The notes under the pieces: model-generated
What the model was told of the DNA's origin: nothing
Databases searched by the model: none
The model's input: the letters and a program-made list of their open reading frames with translations, nothing else
Source of the DNA: Volutella citrinella
Lineage: Eukaryota > Ascomycota > Sordariomycetes > Hypocreales > Nectriaceae
Direction: 5' to 3'
Assembly: GCA_034401135.1 (NCBI GenBank)
Contig: JAWZSP010000002.1
Location: 4,588,001 to 4,652,000, forward strand
DNA: 64,000 nucleotides
In this document: positions 33,057 to 45,657 of the stretch, piece by piece
Layout: every line of letters starts with the position of its first letter
Position numbering within the stretch: the first letter of the stretch is position 1
Program-made: the position numbers and the translations under genes

Positions 33057-36000
33057 CTATCCAAGATTTGTAAAGTCGAAATATGGCTCAGTAACCACAG
33101 TGCTGTATCCATCCAGAGACGCATTTGCATAGTCTGGTAGGTTGTGATCGGGTTCCATCACTGGCAGTGTAGGCTCCATGCTTGATTCGCTGAATGGCGG
33201 GAGCTCCAAACCTGCAGACAGACCAATATCTCCAGCGTATGGGGCCCAATTCGTATCAGGCTCCAACCCAGTAGAGTATTGAGGAAGCAAAGTCATGTTG
33301 TCCCCGGTAAGGGGCAGCGCGTTGAGGTCGAGTGGCTCAGAGTAGCCCACATTTATGGTCGGATATGTGTCCTCCGTCCGAGGCACCATATATGGCTGAT
33401 GGTTAGACGGATCCATCGACCGCTGGGATCTGGAGTCTAGAGAAGAACCGTGGCTTTCCGTCGCCACGCCGCTGTCCGCGCCAGAGCTCATCGGCGTTGA
33501 CTGTCCGATAGGAGGGATGCCTCTGCCAGCAACGGATGCTAGCCCCGGGGGTACATTCGCATGCCAGATCTCGAAAAGTCGACTTAGCCCGTCGGCAATC
33601 GCCCCATCCAGCACTCTTTCCTGGTCATCCGTGCTTATGCCCTCATCGATAGTACTCTGTCGCGCCATGATTGCGTCTCTCACCACCCTCATACCATCAC
33701 TAAATGCAAATTCACGGAAGAGTCGCATCTCTGTGGATAGCCCTGCATCCATGTACGGCGAAACCGGTTTTGGAGCTGCAGGGAAGACAATATCCCAAAT
33801 TGCAAACCACTGACCTTCTTCGCCGAGGCATGGATTCGACCTCTTGGATAGTTGACGGCCTTGATCGTAGTCGATGCCCTCAAGCATCGACGGATCCCGG
33901 ACCCCACACGCTGCGTTGATCAGGTGATCCTGAAGGGCCTGGGCTGTTGTAAAATTAGTATCAAGACACCTTTGACAGTACCGCTCCGGCGTGTGCTTCC
34001 GAGAAAGGTGCTGTTTGACGTCTCGAATTCTACTCAGCGTGAGTTTGCAGCATTTGCCGTGCTTCATTGGGTCCATTTTCAAGAACGGACACGCAAAGAC
34101 TCTCTTGGCCGTCTCTGCTCGACTATGGCCGTGTTTCTTTGGTGGAGGCATTTGCAAGTCATCCTCGTCACCATCAGTACCATCGCCTCTGTCCCGTTTA
34201 CGCTTTGCACTTCCCTTCTTCTCCCGTTCTGTGGCCCTCTGATAGCCAAGCGACATGGACGTTGAGGTGCATCTTTGCTGCCCACCCTGATTCCCATTAT
34301 CGGCACATTGGACTCGGAATTTGTACTTTGACAGTAGAAGTGCTGTCACTGTTTGCTGCAGATGGAATAAAGGGTCCGCAAGGGTCAGTCTGGGGGGGCT
34401 TTCAGGAGAATCTGGGATAGATAGCTGGTCGGTATCGATGGAGTCACCCTCTGACATGGCTCCTTGAGAAACAGCATTCATGAAACGAGGCGAGAGCTTC
34501 GCCGACGGATCGAATGGGTCGGTGTTGTTAATTGCGTCAACGGCCTCACGGCCCAGCGCTAGCGCAAAGAACGGCCGGCTCAGATCTCTCCTGCGGTTCG
34601 AAGCGCCCTTGTCGGTGCTGAAGAGATGGCCAGCACCGGCCGGATCTGCAAGATTGGGCAACAATGTTAGAATACAGTTATGGACCGCACTTTAAATCAG
34701 CACTTACTGTTCGGCTGGCACTTCCTCGGGCTACCGCTTTGGAAAATGTGTCGTTTCGACTCGAAATTCTCCACGCCCTGGTACACATCTGCAACATGGC
34801 ATGCGCAGTTCGTCGCGTGTTCGACTGGATGCCAGACACAAGCTGTGGTGGTCTCTCTGTCCAGCTCAAACGACCCCTTTGGCCGGTTGATGAATACCTG
34901 TTTGCCTTCTATGCAGATGCTATCATCTCCAACGAGTCTTATTAGTGTGCGATACGACATTTCTAGGCCGGTGAATCCTTCTGGTCGACGCAGAACTGGA
35001 TAACCGAGAATGAGGGTATGGCCCGGAACCAGGTGCTCCCAGTGCTCTTTTTGGTTCTGGTCGAGTTCTCTTTCAATTGAGACTTTCAAGATTGGAAGAT
35101 TTATAATACTCCCATCCAATTCCTTGATCTTAGTCCTTAAACAAGGCCTCAGGGGAGCGATCCTTGGAGAGTGTCTGCGGCTCGATAGGGCGACCGTGAG
35201 CCAGGTAAACTGCTCGCAAAGTTCCGCGGTAGAGGATGATGAGCCCAAGACTGAGAATCGCACGGTCAAGCCATCTATCGTAGCGAAAAGTCTCTCCTCT
35301 CCCAGCGGCATCTTGCCTGGGTTTTGAATTAGTCCCTTGTTACATTTTCGTTTCCTTATCACGAGAATAAGCGTCTTACCGTTTTCGAGACCATTCTGAC
35401 GTAAAAGAGCTCGCTTCAGGGCACTAAACACTTCCATTCCATCCTCGGGCCAAGTTTGCCTGATGTACTCATCAATAGTGACGGCCTGGGCTTGAATCGG
35501 CGACCCTGTTATCACGATCGAACTGAGCAGAGACTTGACAGATTGCTCATCCAGACGCTGAAGATGCAGAGCCGTTTCCAGGTCCCAGTCAATTTTCAGC
35601 ACTATGCCAAAGGTCTTGGGTGCGTGACGTCTACTGATGGTCCCGTTGGGCAAACTCTGGAGTAACCGGGTCCCAATGTCACTCGCGGCTGCCCCGTGGT
35701 ACGAGCCCCCGCGCTGGAGCCTGATCTCTCTCTTGAGACTCGCAAGAAACCATTTGTATGCTGGGCTGTTCAGAATGACCTTTTGCCAGTCCGGTAAGGC
35801 GGTTTCTTCGGCATGGTCGTCTTGATCTTCCATGTCCTTGACTCCGTCGAACAACTCCTCTGGGCGAATTTCCGCGGTTTCGTCTCCATCATCTCTTTTC
35901 TGCCACATGTCCATTTTTTCGACGAGAGGCATGCATGGATGGCCATTTGACCCTTCGTGAGGTAGTTCTGGAATTTTTTGGTGGAACGTGGCTTCCAAAT

Positions 36001-37729
36001 GAGCTGCAATCTCACTAGGCTTCGTCAACACTTTGTGCTTTGATCTCATCATGGGAACTCACGCGTGTCGCTTATGCACAAAATACATGATGTCTCGATT
36101 TGCTTGCAGGTTAGATTCGCCCCCGAGCCGCACTGCAAAAGCTTTGATAAGGTCGGGCAGGAACGGTGAAATATATGACCACGAGTCTTTGTTGATAGAA
36201 CGTTCCATTTCGCCGTGGATATTGTCGCAAATGTCAGTGATATAAGACTCTGCGCTCGCCAGAGCTATGGAGGGGCCAGCTGAATATACTGTCTTCGCAT
36301 ACTCCGGTTTTGTCGTTTCCGTTGGCAGATCGCCCACATCTTGTGGTGAAACCTGTGTCCGCCAGCTCGCGATAGAATGAACGTTGGACCCATACCCGGA
36401 ATCTGGAATGGTAAGTCTCTCGCATGCCTCCGAAAAGTCTTCCCTTGCATCCATATCGGTAGAGATACGTGTTGTCCTTCTCTCTGGTCTTTGATCAAAT
36501 GTCTCTTTCTCTCCCTCGGGCTCCTCAATCTTCTCCGCCCAATTGGACATTGGAGACCAGTCAAGTCCAGATACCTGGACACCATCAGGAGTTTTATTTT
36601 CGCTAGTAGGAAACTTCGTGTTGTCTGGATTCGTTTCCGCTCCAGGCCAGCGGTCCCATTGCTGGCTAGATTCTGCGACATCGAAGGTCTCGGTCCCAGG
36701 TTGCAGCTCGTCGTTGGCGGCCCAGTCCGTACTGTAGCAGCTTTTGTCGATTGTCGGTTTTCTATCCCATGTGCTGTTGGGTAGATCTTTATGTATCGCA
36801 CTGATTGAGTTTGGGTCCGCGGGCGATCGCGATGAAAATGCATCAGTCTGTTGCTTCCCAATGCGCACTTCCCGACCGACCCTTCTTTTTTCCTTGGCGC
36901 CTTCCTTCTCCGTTCCATATTCAACACTGAAAGTCGGTCCCGTCTCCATAAGCATTATTTTCTTGTAACGATCTTGATTGCACCCTTGTTTGTGCCTCAG
37001 GAGATCTGCACTCGTAATGAAAAATCGTCCGCAATTACCACAGAATTCATCCAATTCCGGGCTCCATCTCTCGCTGCTCTTTGAGTGCTTTTGTTTCCCC
37101 ATCCTTGGCGAGAGCTTTTCCGATAAAACTGGCCTGTTGAATCCAAGCTTGCTCGCTGTCCAATCGGGAGGTGGAAAGCATGTGTCTCTCCGGTGCTGTT
37201 CCAAGTCCTGTTTCAACCTGAAAGTCTTGTTGCAAATACCACACCAGGAGTTGCTCGACTGGTTTGAGCTTTCGGGGACAAGCTCCCCTCCGCCCGCATG
37301 AACGCCCTTGTCCATTCTTGACGTGGTGTGCAGGACTTCTAGAGGAGAGGCATCCGGGAGCTGAGGGGTATCATTAGACAGATTGTCGGCAGGAATGGGT
37401 CTTGGTTCCTCTCGGCCAGTCCAAGGTGACTGAAGACGACTTCTATCAAGTGAAGGATATCTCCAGCCTTCTCGAACGTCTTCCTCGTGTGTCGACACAA
37501 CTATGTTGGGAATGTTGGCCGATCGTGCCTCGCGATGCGCAGATTCCAAGGTAGCTGCGTTGAAAGCAGCTCTCGCACTCCTGCGTAAGATGTCCTCGAG
37601 CGGCGCCTTCGATGTCCGATGCTGTCCGGGTTCTACTTCCGCGGCGGCCGAGGTGGACGGCTCAGGCGAGGAAGCCACATTTGGCACATCGTACAGATAC
37701 CAAGCGACGCCGTCGTCCGTCCCTGGCAT
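33057..37729 (-). CDS. large C2H2 zinc-finger protein, 3 exons
   Basis: Three long frames join through introns 36015-36062 (donor GTGAGT) and 34646-34707 (donor GTAAGT, acceptor CTTGCAG). The lengths sum to 4563 nt with no frame break, giving 1520 aa. The N-terminal third carries two C2H2-like fingers: WCGICNKTFRLKQDLEQH near 163 and FCGNCGRFFITSADLLRH near 232. The middle holds a fungal-specific segment seen in other C2H2 proteins (TIDEYIRQTWPEDGMEVF; ELCEQFTWLTVALSS). The C-terminal third has another Cys/His cluster near 1180 (FACPFLKMDP, CCKLTLSRIRDVKQHL, CQRCLDTNF). The function is probably DNA- or protein-binding. The alternative is two or three adjacent genes, which I think less likely because both junctions are canonical introns. 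Confidence 0.7.
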
Positions 37730-38258
37730 CTTGTGGCTGACTAGTCGAACGACGGATGAGTCAAAAAGACAGCAGACAGTAGCCTAGGCGACTATGGGGA
37801 TGGGTTCGAGCTTCCGCCCAGGTTTTGCGATGACCAAGTTGGGTCTGCCCGCGTTTTGCGGCTGAGAAGCCAACATGAGACTGAGCGTGATCAGCACAAC
37901 TGTGCTTTGGGGCTTCATTGGCCACGGCACCCCTGTCCATGAGCTGACCTCATCCAACCAGCATCAACAGCACACCTGTGCTCTTGGCCAACGAGTCAGC
38001 ATTTGCGCTGTGCTAATTGGGCAGGGGAAACTGGGCTTCTGTGCCTCTGTGCTGGTAGCCTGGAAGATGTTGCTGGGAGGAGGCCACGATGATGGACAAT
38101 GTGGCGGTTTACTGAGCGACCAAGTGATGGTATTTCGATGGTTTGGGTTTTGAGGAGGATAAAAGGGGCTGCGCAAATGGCTATTGCGTTATCCTTCGTG
38201 GCCATCATGCGCAGCATTTCTATTCGCAACATTATCTTCCACCCTTGAGGCTGTTACA
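37730..38258. promoter_or_regulatory. divergent intergenic region
   Basis: It separates the minus-strand zinc-finger gene from a small plus-strand gene and should hold both promoters. A 92-codon open frame at 37875-38153 has a hydrophobic start but no other support. Confidence 0.35.
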
Positions 38259-38580
38259 ATGGCCCTGCGAAGCCATCCCCCAGAGTCCAACACTGCTTCA
38301 AGTGTTGGGAAGGAGACTTTCTCAGCCACATCAGCGTCTAGCTGCACAAAGTAGGCATACAGAATGTATCGCTATCGCGACAGAGGGTGGCTAACACTAC
38401 AACAGACGAGAGGAAGACGGCATCCCCGCACAGCTGGAGTCGTTCCTCGCCGAGTCACCGACAATAACCGAGCGCGTGGCGATATCTGAGCTGGCAGCAA
38501 GTGATTCAGACGTACGCAGGACGATTCAAACACAGAAGGCACTCGACGAATGGCAGAGTGCGTGGGACAAGCTGAACTAG
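38259..38580 (+). CDS. small hypothetical protein, 88 aa, 2 exons
   Basis: The ATG at 38259 opens a Ser/Thr-rich exon. Intron 38351-38405 (donor GTAGGC, branch GGCTAAC, acceptor ACAACAG) joins it to a second exon that is strongly helical and charged (ERVAISELAASDSDVRRT, KALDEWQSAWDKLN). The total is 267 nt with exact phase. No family is recognised. The protein has no signal peptide or membrane segment. It is too short for confident calling, but the canonical intron supports it. Confidence 0.5.
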
Positions 38581-39264
38581 GCCCGCATCTGCGACGCAAT
38601 CGATCCCGCTAGGCCATGATTACAGTCACTACCTGGACTTCTCGGCGGCAGCACTTGGGCTCATTTATTTTTTTCCTCCCCAACTTTTCATTTCTTGCAG
38701 CATACAGGCCAATGCTGCAGCATATCCGGCCAAACTGGAGTGGAGGCAGCCAAGGTGGCTGGTCCCCGGTCGCTCAACCCCCTAGTCAGGCGTGTAGGCA
38801 GAAGGGTGCCCAGGCACCGAGTGTAACAATAACAACTCTTGAGATGCGTGAACCGACATTGCCTGTGCCCATCCTTTGCTATAAATTTTCCCTGCAAATG
38901 AAGATGGCCGTGGCAGTAGTCCCGTGCTAGGAAGAGGCAGAAGTTGCTTCTCTATCAGTGTCGCAGAGGTGTTAGGAGAATGCGTTCACAGCGTTAGGCG
39001 CTATCAATTATAACTCAACACGTTTATTGTTATCCATCAAGCGCTTTTATGTATCGATATCGCTAATTCCCATGTAGTTTCCATCAACAAGTACTATACT
39101 CCAAGACAAAGCAAAACGAGTGAAATACAAAAGTCTAAAGATCAAACAATCCTACACATTCCTGTATCCCATGAAGCCAATGACAGTGAAAAGCTAGGTA
39201 TTCGTAGCCACCCAAATCCGTAGCATCAAGAAACCATTTGTTGTCGCATACAAAAGGCAACCAT
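38581..39264. other. convergent intergenic region
   Basis: Both flanking genes end here, so the stretch should hold two 3' ends. I see no gene. Confidence 0.4.
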
Positions 39265-40248
39265 TTAAGCACTGTCGGAGGTCTCGCCCATGGCGTAACC
39301 CTTCTGGGACTCCTCAGTGACGGCAGGGCGGTTGTTCTTGCTGAAGATGAGACCAGGGTTGCCGAAGCAAAGAGAGAGGGCAGCGAGCACCATCATGACA
39401 CCCTCGAGGACGATGAAGGGCTTCTCGTGCTTGATCATCTCGCCGCGGTATCCATCCTTGAGCTCGGCGACACGGTAGGCGCAACGAACGAAGACGAACA
39501 GGATGGAGAAGGCCAGGCCGGAGAAGAAGATCATGGGGCGTCCACTCATGCTGCCGGCACCGGAACGCTTGTAGCGGATCAGGTAGTCGGCGAAGCAGAC
39601 GCAGAAGGCGAAGAGGACGACGACCTGGAGGATCAGACCGGCCATGGAGAGGTCGACACCCAGGGGGCCGCCGCGAATGACGGACAGGGCACCACCGGCG
39701 GACTGGAGGATGAGGCAGAGGATGTCAAAGGGGAGGAAGATCCAGATGAAGAGCTCGGGCCTGAAGCGGGAGACCTCGGCGCCGAAGAAGTGGATGGTCT
39801 TGGAGAGGCAGACGTAGATGGAGGCGGTGAAGAAGACGGGAGCGACAGTGAGGCAGACTGATGCGAAGGTATATTAGTATGATTGCAGAATATGAGGAGT
39901 GATGGGAAGGAGAAACATACCAACTTGAGTAACAAGGGCCTTGAAGAGGAAAGGGTTGTCGTGCATGGCAATTCGACCGATGTAGCCGATGATTTCACCA
40001 ATGCATCCCAGAAGCATACCACCCATGAAGCCCCAGGCCTTCCATCGAATACCTTGGAAGAGGTGAACCAGAGCCAGAAGACCAAAGGCGCCGGCGAAGA
40101 AGGCGTTGGCGGGGATGGAAGGCTGGTAGGCGAGCAGACTGTACTTGACGTCGCAAATGTCGAGGTTGCAAGGCGTCTTGGCACCGATGAGGCCCTCGGA
40201 GGAGATGAGGGTTCCGTTGAGGAGAGGAATGAAACCGGGCTTGGTCAT
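39265..40248 (-). CDS. RTA1-like seven-transmembrane protein, 2 exons
   Basis: Intron 39858-39920 gives 306 aa. The protein follows the RTA1/lipid-translocating-exporter family: an acidic-poor N-terminus, YQPSIPANAFFAGAFGLLAL (helix 1), EIIGYIGRIAMHDNPF (the conserved EIxGYxxR region), APVFFTASIYVCLSKTI, then QSAGGALSV and the long C-terminal helices ending in a short cytoplasmic tail. About seven hydrophobic segments are visible. Members confer resistance to 7-aminocholesterol and other lipophilic stress in yeast; the substrate here is unknown. The upstream region to about 40480 is C/T-rich and is likely the promoter. Confidence 0.9.
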
Positions 40249-42550
40249 TTTGAAAGGTGTTGAGGTTGTTGGATGAAGTTTTAGTGTTGGTTGTTGGTTA
40301 AAAGGTTGTGTCGAAGCGAAGGCTGTGACGCTGTGAAGAAGCTGAGTGAGTGTTGCTGTTGTTGCTGTGTGCTGTGTGAAGAATGGATCCGAAAATCAGT
40401 GAGATGTCGAATGCCTTTATAGCCTTTTCGTGAGAGCCATCAATCAGGGTGCTGATGCTCAGAAACCAAAGTCCTGAATGTTATCCAGTACAGGTGGCGC
40501 AGCCCACATCTGCTCTTACCATCTGGGTCCCATCACGGCCTCAGATTGCGGTTGGTGGGGGACTGGGGCCGTGAGGCAGTACAGTCATCCAAGCATGTTT
40601 CTAATTTTATGGCCCCCGCATTGTCACCATTGCAGACACAGGCACGCAGGCTGCTTAATTGGTTCAGCGACGGCCTCGAGCCCTCTCAAAGGCCTCCTAC
40701 CTAACTTGATTCATCTGCAATTTTCGTACTGCCCAGTGGTTCCTGGTGCAGGTGGTCATGGTCCCAAACCCGACTCACACTAGGACCAGGGTGGCACAGC
40801 CCCACGTTGGCAATCTGCGTCTATCAATCCACAGCAGAGCCGAGTAGCCGGCTATGACAGCCGCAGATTGCTCATTTTGGGGCTCATAAAACAATTTGAT
40901 CTTGCAGGGCTGAAATGAAAATACTCGCTGAATCCAGCATAATAGCACGATGACGGTACAGTGTAAACGCCGCTATGGGTAGCAACTATGTCTTGAGACT
41001 CTTGACGCGGTCATAAACTAGAACCCTCACGACTCTTCTACAAACCCCCAAACCGAAATTCTTGTAATTTAATTCCCAATATTTCCAGGGCTGAACTAAT
41101 CTCTCGTCTCAGTCGAGCAAAATGCATCCAAGGTTACAACCGAGCAAGGCCCAGACCACGAGCTTGTTCGACAGGTCGTGAATCTTGGCCCCCTCATAAC
41201 AGGGTCTCCCCAAAGTTCATCCAATTTAGCCATCCTTGAGGGCGTAATGTGATATCGTTTGAGGAGGATAAGAACTTTGGGCTGGTGGCGTCGTGGCTTG
41301 GGCGTAGCTGCAGAAGCTGCCCTGGAGCTAGGAAGATTGGAAAATCTAGGACGAGCACGGGTGGATCATTCATTGGTCAAATCGAACGGTTTCAGAACAC
41401 CGTCATCTTTTAATAGCACCTGTATGTGCGAAAACATTCCGGTTGGGTGGCGGTGCTCCTGGCCCACCCAGACACTCCAAAGGCCCTATGGCGCGGGGCC
41501 TCAGGCTGTGGAGGTGCATGGTGCCTGTGATCCATGGCCCGAGGGCATTGTTTGGATGTCTCCCGTAGATCTGATCTCTGGATGGCTGTCGGTTCCTGGT
41601 GGCTGCCGGCTGGGACGGTGATGAGCTGCAAGATTGGGCACTACGACATAAAGGACCGAAGTGCCAACGACCTCGTAAGCCACTCGCACCACACCAGTGC
41701 CTCAGCACACGCGCCAGAGGACTGACAGATGTGACTGTAGCATGGAAAAGGCACCAGATGTAACTCTCTAGCGAATGAGATTGCCGTAGATCGTGCCGGG
41801 ATTTCCGTACGTGCGGGAGGGACCATGGCGTTGGGCTGAGTGATCCTCGCAGGCCATCAATGCCGCCTCCTAGCGCATGGAAAACACGGCACCAAAGGCG
41901 CCAAGGCCAGAGAGAGTCCGAAAAACACTGCTCTTCTAGGAAAAGCTCTGTCCAGGGTGTTTCAGCCCTACGAGTAAGCCGTGTCCCCAAAGAAATTGTC
42001 CTCTGCCCAAAGTCCCAAACGCGGCACTGGATCGGAGCATGAAGTCGACAAGTGGAGCGCAAACCTGCACGCAATTGGACCGTGCCGCTCCCTGGAGGCT
42101 GTGCTCAAGCATCAGCCCGCAAAGCCCACCAAGGATGTCGTCCCACGCGAAAGGACAAGCCTCTTATTACTACAAGGGGCTCTAGTCCCAAACAAGGGGA
42201 AACGCCGGCGCCACTGCCTAAAGAAGCACCAATCTTCGGACCGGCACAGATGCAATCTATCCGGCGAAGGGGGCCATACCAAAAGAGGTGCAAGATTCGT
42301 GAGGTTAGGACTGAGCTTTGCATCTAATTTCGGAAATCTCAGCCTTGTCCACCCAGATGCCATCTCACTATGCTATTCATTTCAGACTGGCCATGGGTTT
42401 GGCTGGACTATACTGCGTGCGCCTCGATGCGGGGTTTGAAGCAGTCATTCTTGCGCCCGCAGAGTTACCACATGATGACAACCACATCACTCTCGGATTG
42501 CTCGATTCACACTCGCAACCAGTCATGCATGGCAAGAGAGTAAGTTACGA
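40249..42550. other. long gene-poor stretch
   Basis: Over 2.3 kb I find no frame with coding character, splice logic or motifs. The 223-codon minus frame at 41403-42074 lacks recognisable features. No repeats of note or transposon ends are visible. It could contain non-coding transcripts or decayed genes. Confidence 0.4.
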
Positions 42551-42780
42551 TAATGACAGTTCTAGAGAGTGGCTCCATGCATGAAAAGCTGCTCCCGGAA
42601 AACCTGTCCTCCGCCGACCTCGTTTCCTACCTCGACATGCTCGCTCCTCACTTCATGGACAATGCCTTTGTGTGCCACCCTATAGATCGTGGTGGACGTG
42701 AGCGACCCCCTCTGTCCAAGTTGGCCCAATGAAGAAACCTTTTCAGAAGAGGTCGCCAGAATGTATGTGGCTTGAGCCTG
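42551..42780 (+). other. possible tiny two-exon coding segment
   Basis: An ATG at 42551 opens a frame with good coding character (LPENLSSADLVSYLDMLAPH, then FMDNAFVCHP). A donor GTGAGC near 42699 and an acceptor CCTTTTCAG near 42746 are 48 nt apart and keep the frame to a TGA a few codons later, giving about 57 aa. No homologue is recognised. It may be a real micro-gene, a gene fragment or chance. Confidence 0.25.
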
Positions 42781-42852
42781 ACCTTGGGGTATCGCACGCC
42801 GCCATTCTGTCTTCTAACCCCAACGATTCTAGTGAAATAATCAGCTAGGTGT

Positions 42853-44059
42853 TCAACCATCTTCAAACTCTACTACTTGCCTCGTGTTTCCGTCAGCGAC
42901 TGCGAATAGCTCCTCTCCGAATCGGTTGCCCTGCTTTCGTCGCTTCTGTCGCCCTTCTCTCTTGGCTGCCCGTTCGATTTGCCCAAGGCCTGTTGCTGAC
43001 TTGTCGATCGATTGCTGTGGAGCAGCAGGCAGTACGAGTACGGGTACATCCTGTCGCTCAAGTTGTGCATCGACTGCTTGAATGGTCTCTGGAGGTCCGG
43101 AAGCAATGCGATCCATCGGGTTTGACATGAGGGCGTTCAACACACGCACCAAAACGCGTTCGAGAAGTGCGTATTCGCCCACCAACCCCAGGTATCTCCC
43201 ACCTATCCTCCCTGCGATGCGACGAAGCAGGCAATTCTCTGCCAGCAACGCGCCCATGTCACCATCGAGCTCAGCCACGCGTTGTTGGAGGACAATTCCC
43301 TGGACTTGCTCCGTGCAATCACATTGGTCAGTTGCCGTTGTAGCTGGGTGTTAGTCCACTGATGATATTTGCGCAGTCGATGAGTCTGTCTGATATGTCT
43401 GTCCTTAATGCTTTGATTGGTAGCATTGAGGACTGCATTCTCATGACAAGCTGCATTCACTTGTCTCTTGGTGCTTTCCAGTTCCGTTTCTAGTCGCTCC
43501 ATGCTGCCTCTGTTAGTCGCATTGAGAATTTCTCATGGCGAGCTGCCACAAGTTGTTGCTCGGCTGTTCGCAGTTTCGTGCTCAAGCGCCCTCTATTGTT
43601 GCTCCAGTCAACATCCTCCTCATTCTTCTTTCTCAAGGCTGCATTTTCGCCTATATGATGGTTCATTTTTATTTGGATGCGATTCAGACTCTCTCTCTCA
43701 AGTTCGAGAGAATTCGAGTGGACCCGTTCGGCGTCGATTAGCTCTTGGCCGAGATTTTGTATGATTCGATCTTTCTCGATGAGTTGCTGCCTCAGTTGGT
43801 CGAGTTCACGATTCACGTTTCTCAGCTGGTCTTCGACCGTGTCAGTCTGCTGCTCGCCATTGAGTTGTTGTCCCTCTTCGTCGTCTTCCTCATCCCGCAC
43901 CACCCAATCTTCATCTTCAGCAGTAGTCACACTTGTAGCATCAGCATCAGACCCCGCACTCTCGCTCGTCGTAGAGTCTTCGCTAGGCACAGCAAACTCA
44001 GAAACAAAGGAGCACACCAATTTTGAAAAGGGGACACTATCTTCGTTGTCTATCGGCAT
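42853..44059 (-). CDS. coiled-coil protein, exon structure or integrity uncertain
   Basis: Three successive overlapping frames on this strand look coding. The first starts MPIDNEDSVPFSKL, is acidic, then forms coiled coil (QLRNVNRELDQLRQQLIEKD). The second (from 43501) continues as coiled coil (MERLETELESTKRQVNAAC). The third (to 42853) is helical (LLAENCLLRRIAGRIGGRYL) with a basic C-terminal part. Joining them needs either two introns with weak donors (for example donor GTGATT near 43333 with acceptor near 43282) or two single-base frameshifts. I cannot decide between an active gene and a pseudogene. No family is recognised. Confidence 0.45.
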
Positions 44060-45657
44060 TGTACTTTGCCTTTGGCGGCAGACAACGTCCAACACGGTCT
44101 ACCAAGTGCGGGTGCTGGTGTTCGAGTCCCGATCAAGCGGATCGGTTGTTGTCACTCGCTGCCAGGGAAGCGGCCTTTGTTGCAAGAAGACACTACCGTC
44201 TCGTGTGAGAGGATTGATTGGTACGGCTCTAGGAGAAAGTCATTGTCCTGGTGGTTTCTCTTTTCGACTTCATATGCGGATTGGAGCTGACTTATCTACA
44301 CTTTGAAAGATCGCTGAGGGCAGCAATTATTTCTAGGCTCAGGCGTATCATGCATCATGGACAGAAATTCCAATTGCCATTTACGGCCGCAGGTCACATG
44401 GCGGGTGAGACGAGATGTGGTTGGGAGGTTGAAATTACAAATACTGCAGCATTGGGTGAGGCGATGGATCCATTGGACAGGAACATGCAGTTTCGCTTTG
44501 AGGCCAGCGACGGAACATCAGTTGGGCCGCAGGGCGGCGATGGCATGACTTCCCAGGCCCAGTCATCGGCAGGCCAAGCATCGCATCACATTCGCCTGCA
44601 TCAACTATCGAATCTTGGTGCTCATCGCAAGCATGCAAACTTTACCTCAGCCAATCTCGGGTAGACGAGTGTTCAGGGTGCCGATCATGAGTTCTTGAAT
44701 CGGCGTGCAGGGTTTGTTGGTTCCGCGCGAGCAAACGTGGGGTGTCCTTGGCTGCAGCACAGCCTCGAAATCCGGATGCAGTGTCACAAGGCGTTTCTCG
44801 GGCTTCCTCGTGAGATTGAGTAGATCACCGACGTGGCAGCCCTGGTACCATTCGCCCGCCATCCAATACTTTGCCAAGTCACATGCTTTAAGAGCCAAAT
44901 CGGATTATTCGAGTACATACAGTATCATGGCCAGTGGCCGCGCCCCAAGGAAGCACTCAGTCACGAGCTCTGCGTATCACGTTTTCACCGGCCACCGACC
45001 TCGCAGCGGTCGGAACAAGTCACCCTACGACTTGCAAGGTAATTTATCTCGTTGGAAGAGTACAAACTACGTTCAATTGTTCCACAGTATTGGTAAAGCT
45101 GCCAACCTCGATCCAATGCCGGTGCTAGTCAATCTTAGATCCGGGACTAAAACGGAGGATGAACTACGTACAGCCAGCTTCTTCAACCGCTTACTAGTTT
45201 TTTATTTGTTGATGAAAATCCATGAAAATTCTCTATTCTCCGTCCAAAGAACTAAATGAGGCGTCTATGCAAGTCAACTGGGCAGTGCGGCGAAAAGAGA
45301 TGATGTGGCTCTGCCCATCGCGACGCTTGCCTCAACGGCACACAAGTTACTCCAGAGCCCGATGCGCTGGCATGGCATAATTGGAACGCCATTGGCAGCT
45401 TGGAGTCAGCCTGTGGCGGCACCGCCTCTGTGGCTCGGTCAGCCATGAATATTGATGCGGCTTGCCCAGCCGACGACGTGCATGAAGCTCTCAGCCCAGA
45501 GCCTGGTCAACAAAAGGCAGCAACCCCGCTTCCTTTGCCACCTGTTGCTCTGACACTCTTGTTTTCGACTGCTGCGCCAAGACCAGAAGCAAACCCATCC
45601 GAATCAACGCGTGCCGACGACGGAGAGACGCCTACAAGGCCACAGCGGGTGTGCGCG
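44060..45657. other. intergenic region with only weak open frames
   Basis: Frames at 44705-45259 (+) and 44647-44898 (-) are open, but I found no motif or splice support. The right end should contain the promoter of the ankyrin gene. The left end should hold the promoter of the coiled-coil gene. Confidence 0.35.

Noticed and set aside
37875..38153. 92-codon plus frame with a hydrophobic start
   Set aside because: A signal-peptide-like start alone is not enough; it lies in a divergent promoter region and shows no other feature.
39238..39861. 207-codon acidic frame on the plus strand
   Set aside because: It is antisense to the second exon of the RTA1-like gene, whose codon use leaves the opposite frame open.
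41403..42074. 223-codon frame on the minus strand in the gene-poor stretch
   Set aside because: It has no domain, no signal peptide and unusual Arg/Ser/Trp-rich composition; likely chance.
44647..44898. 83-codon minus-strand frame with protein-like composition
   Set aside because: It looks somewhat coding, but no flanking exon, start context or family supports it.
44705..45259. 184-codon frame on the plus strand
   Set aside because: No motif, no splice support and composition unlike the neighbouring genes; left as intergenic.
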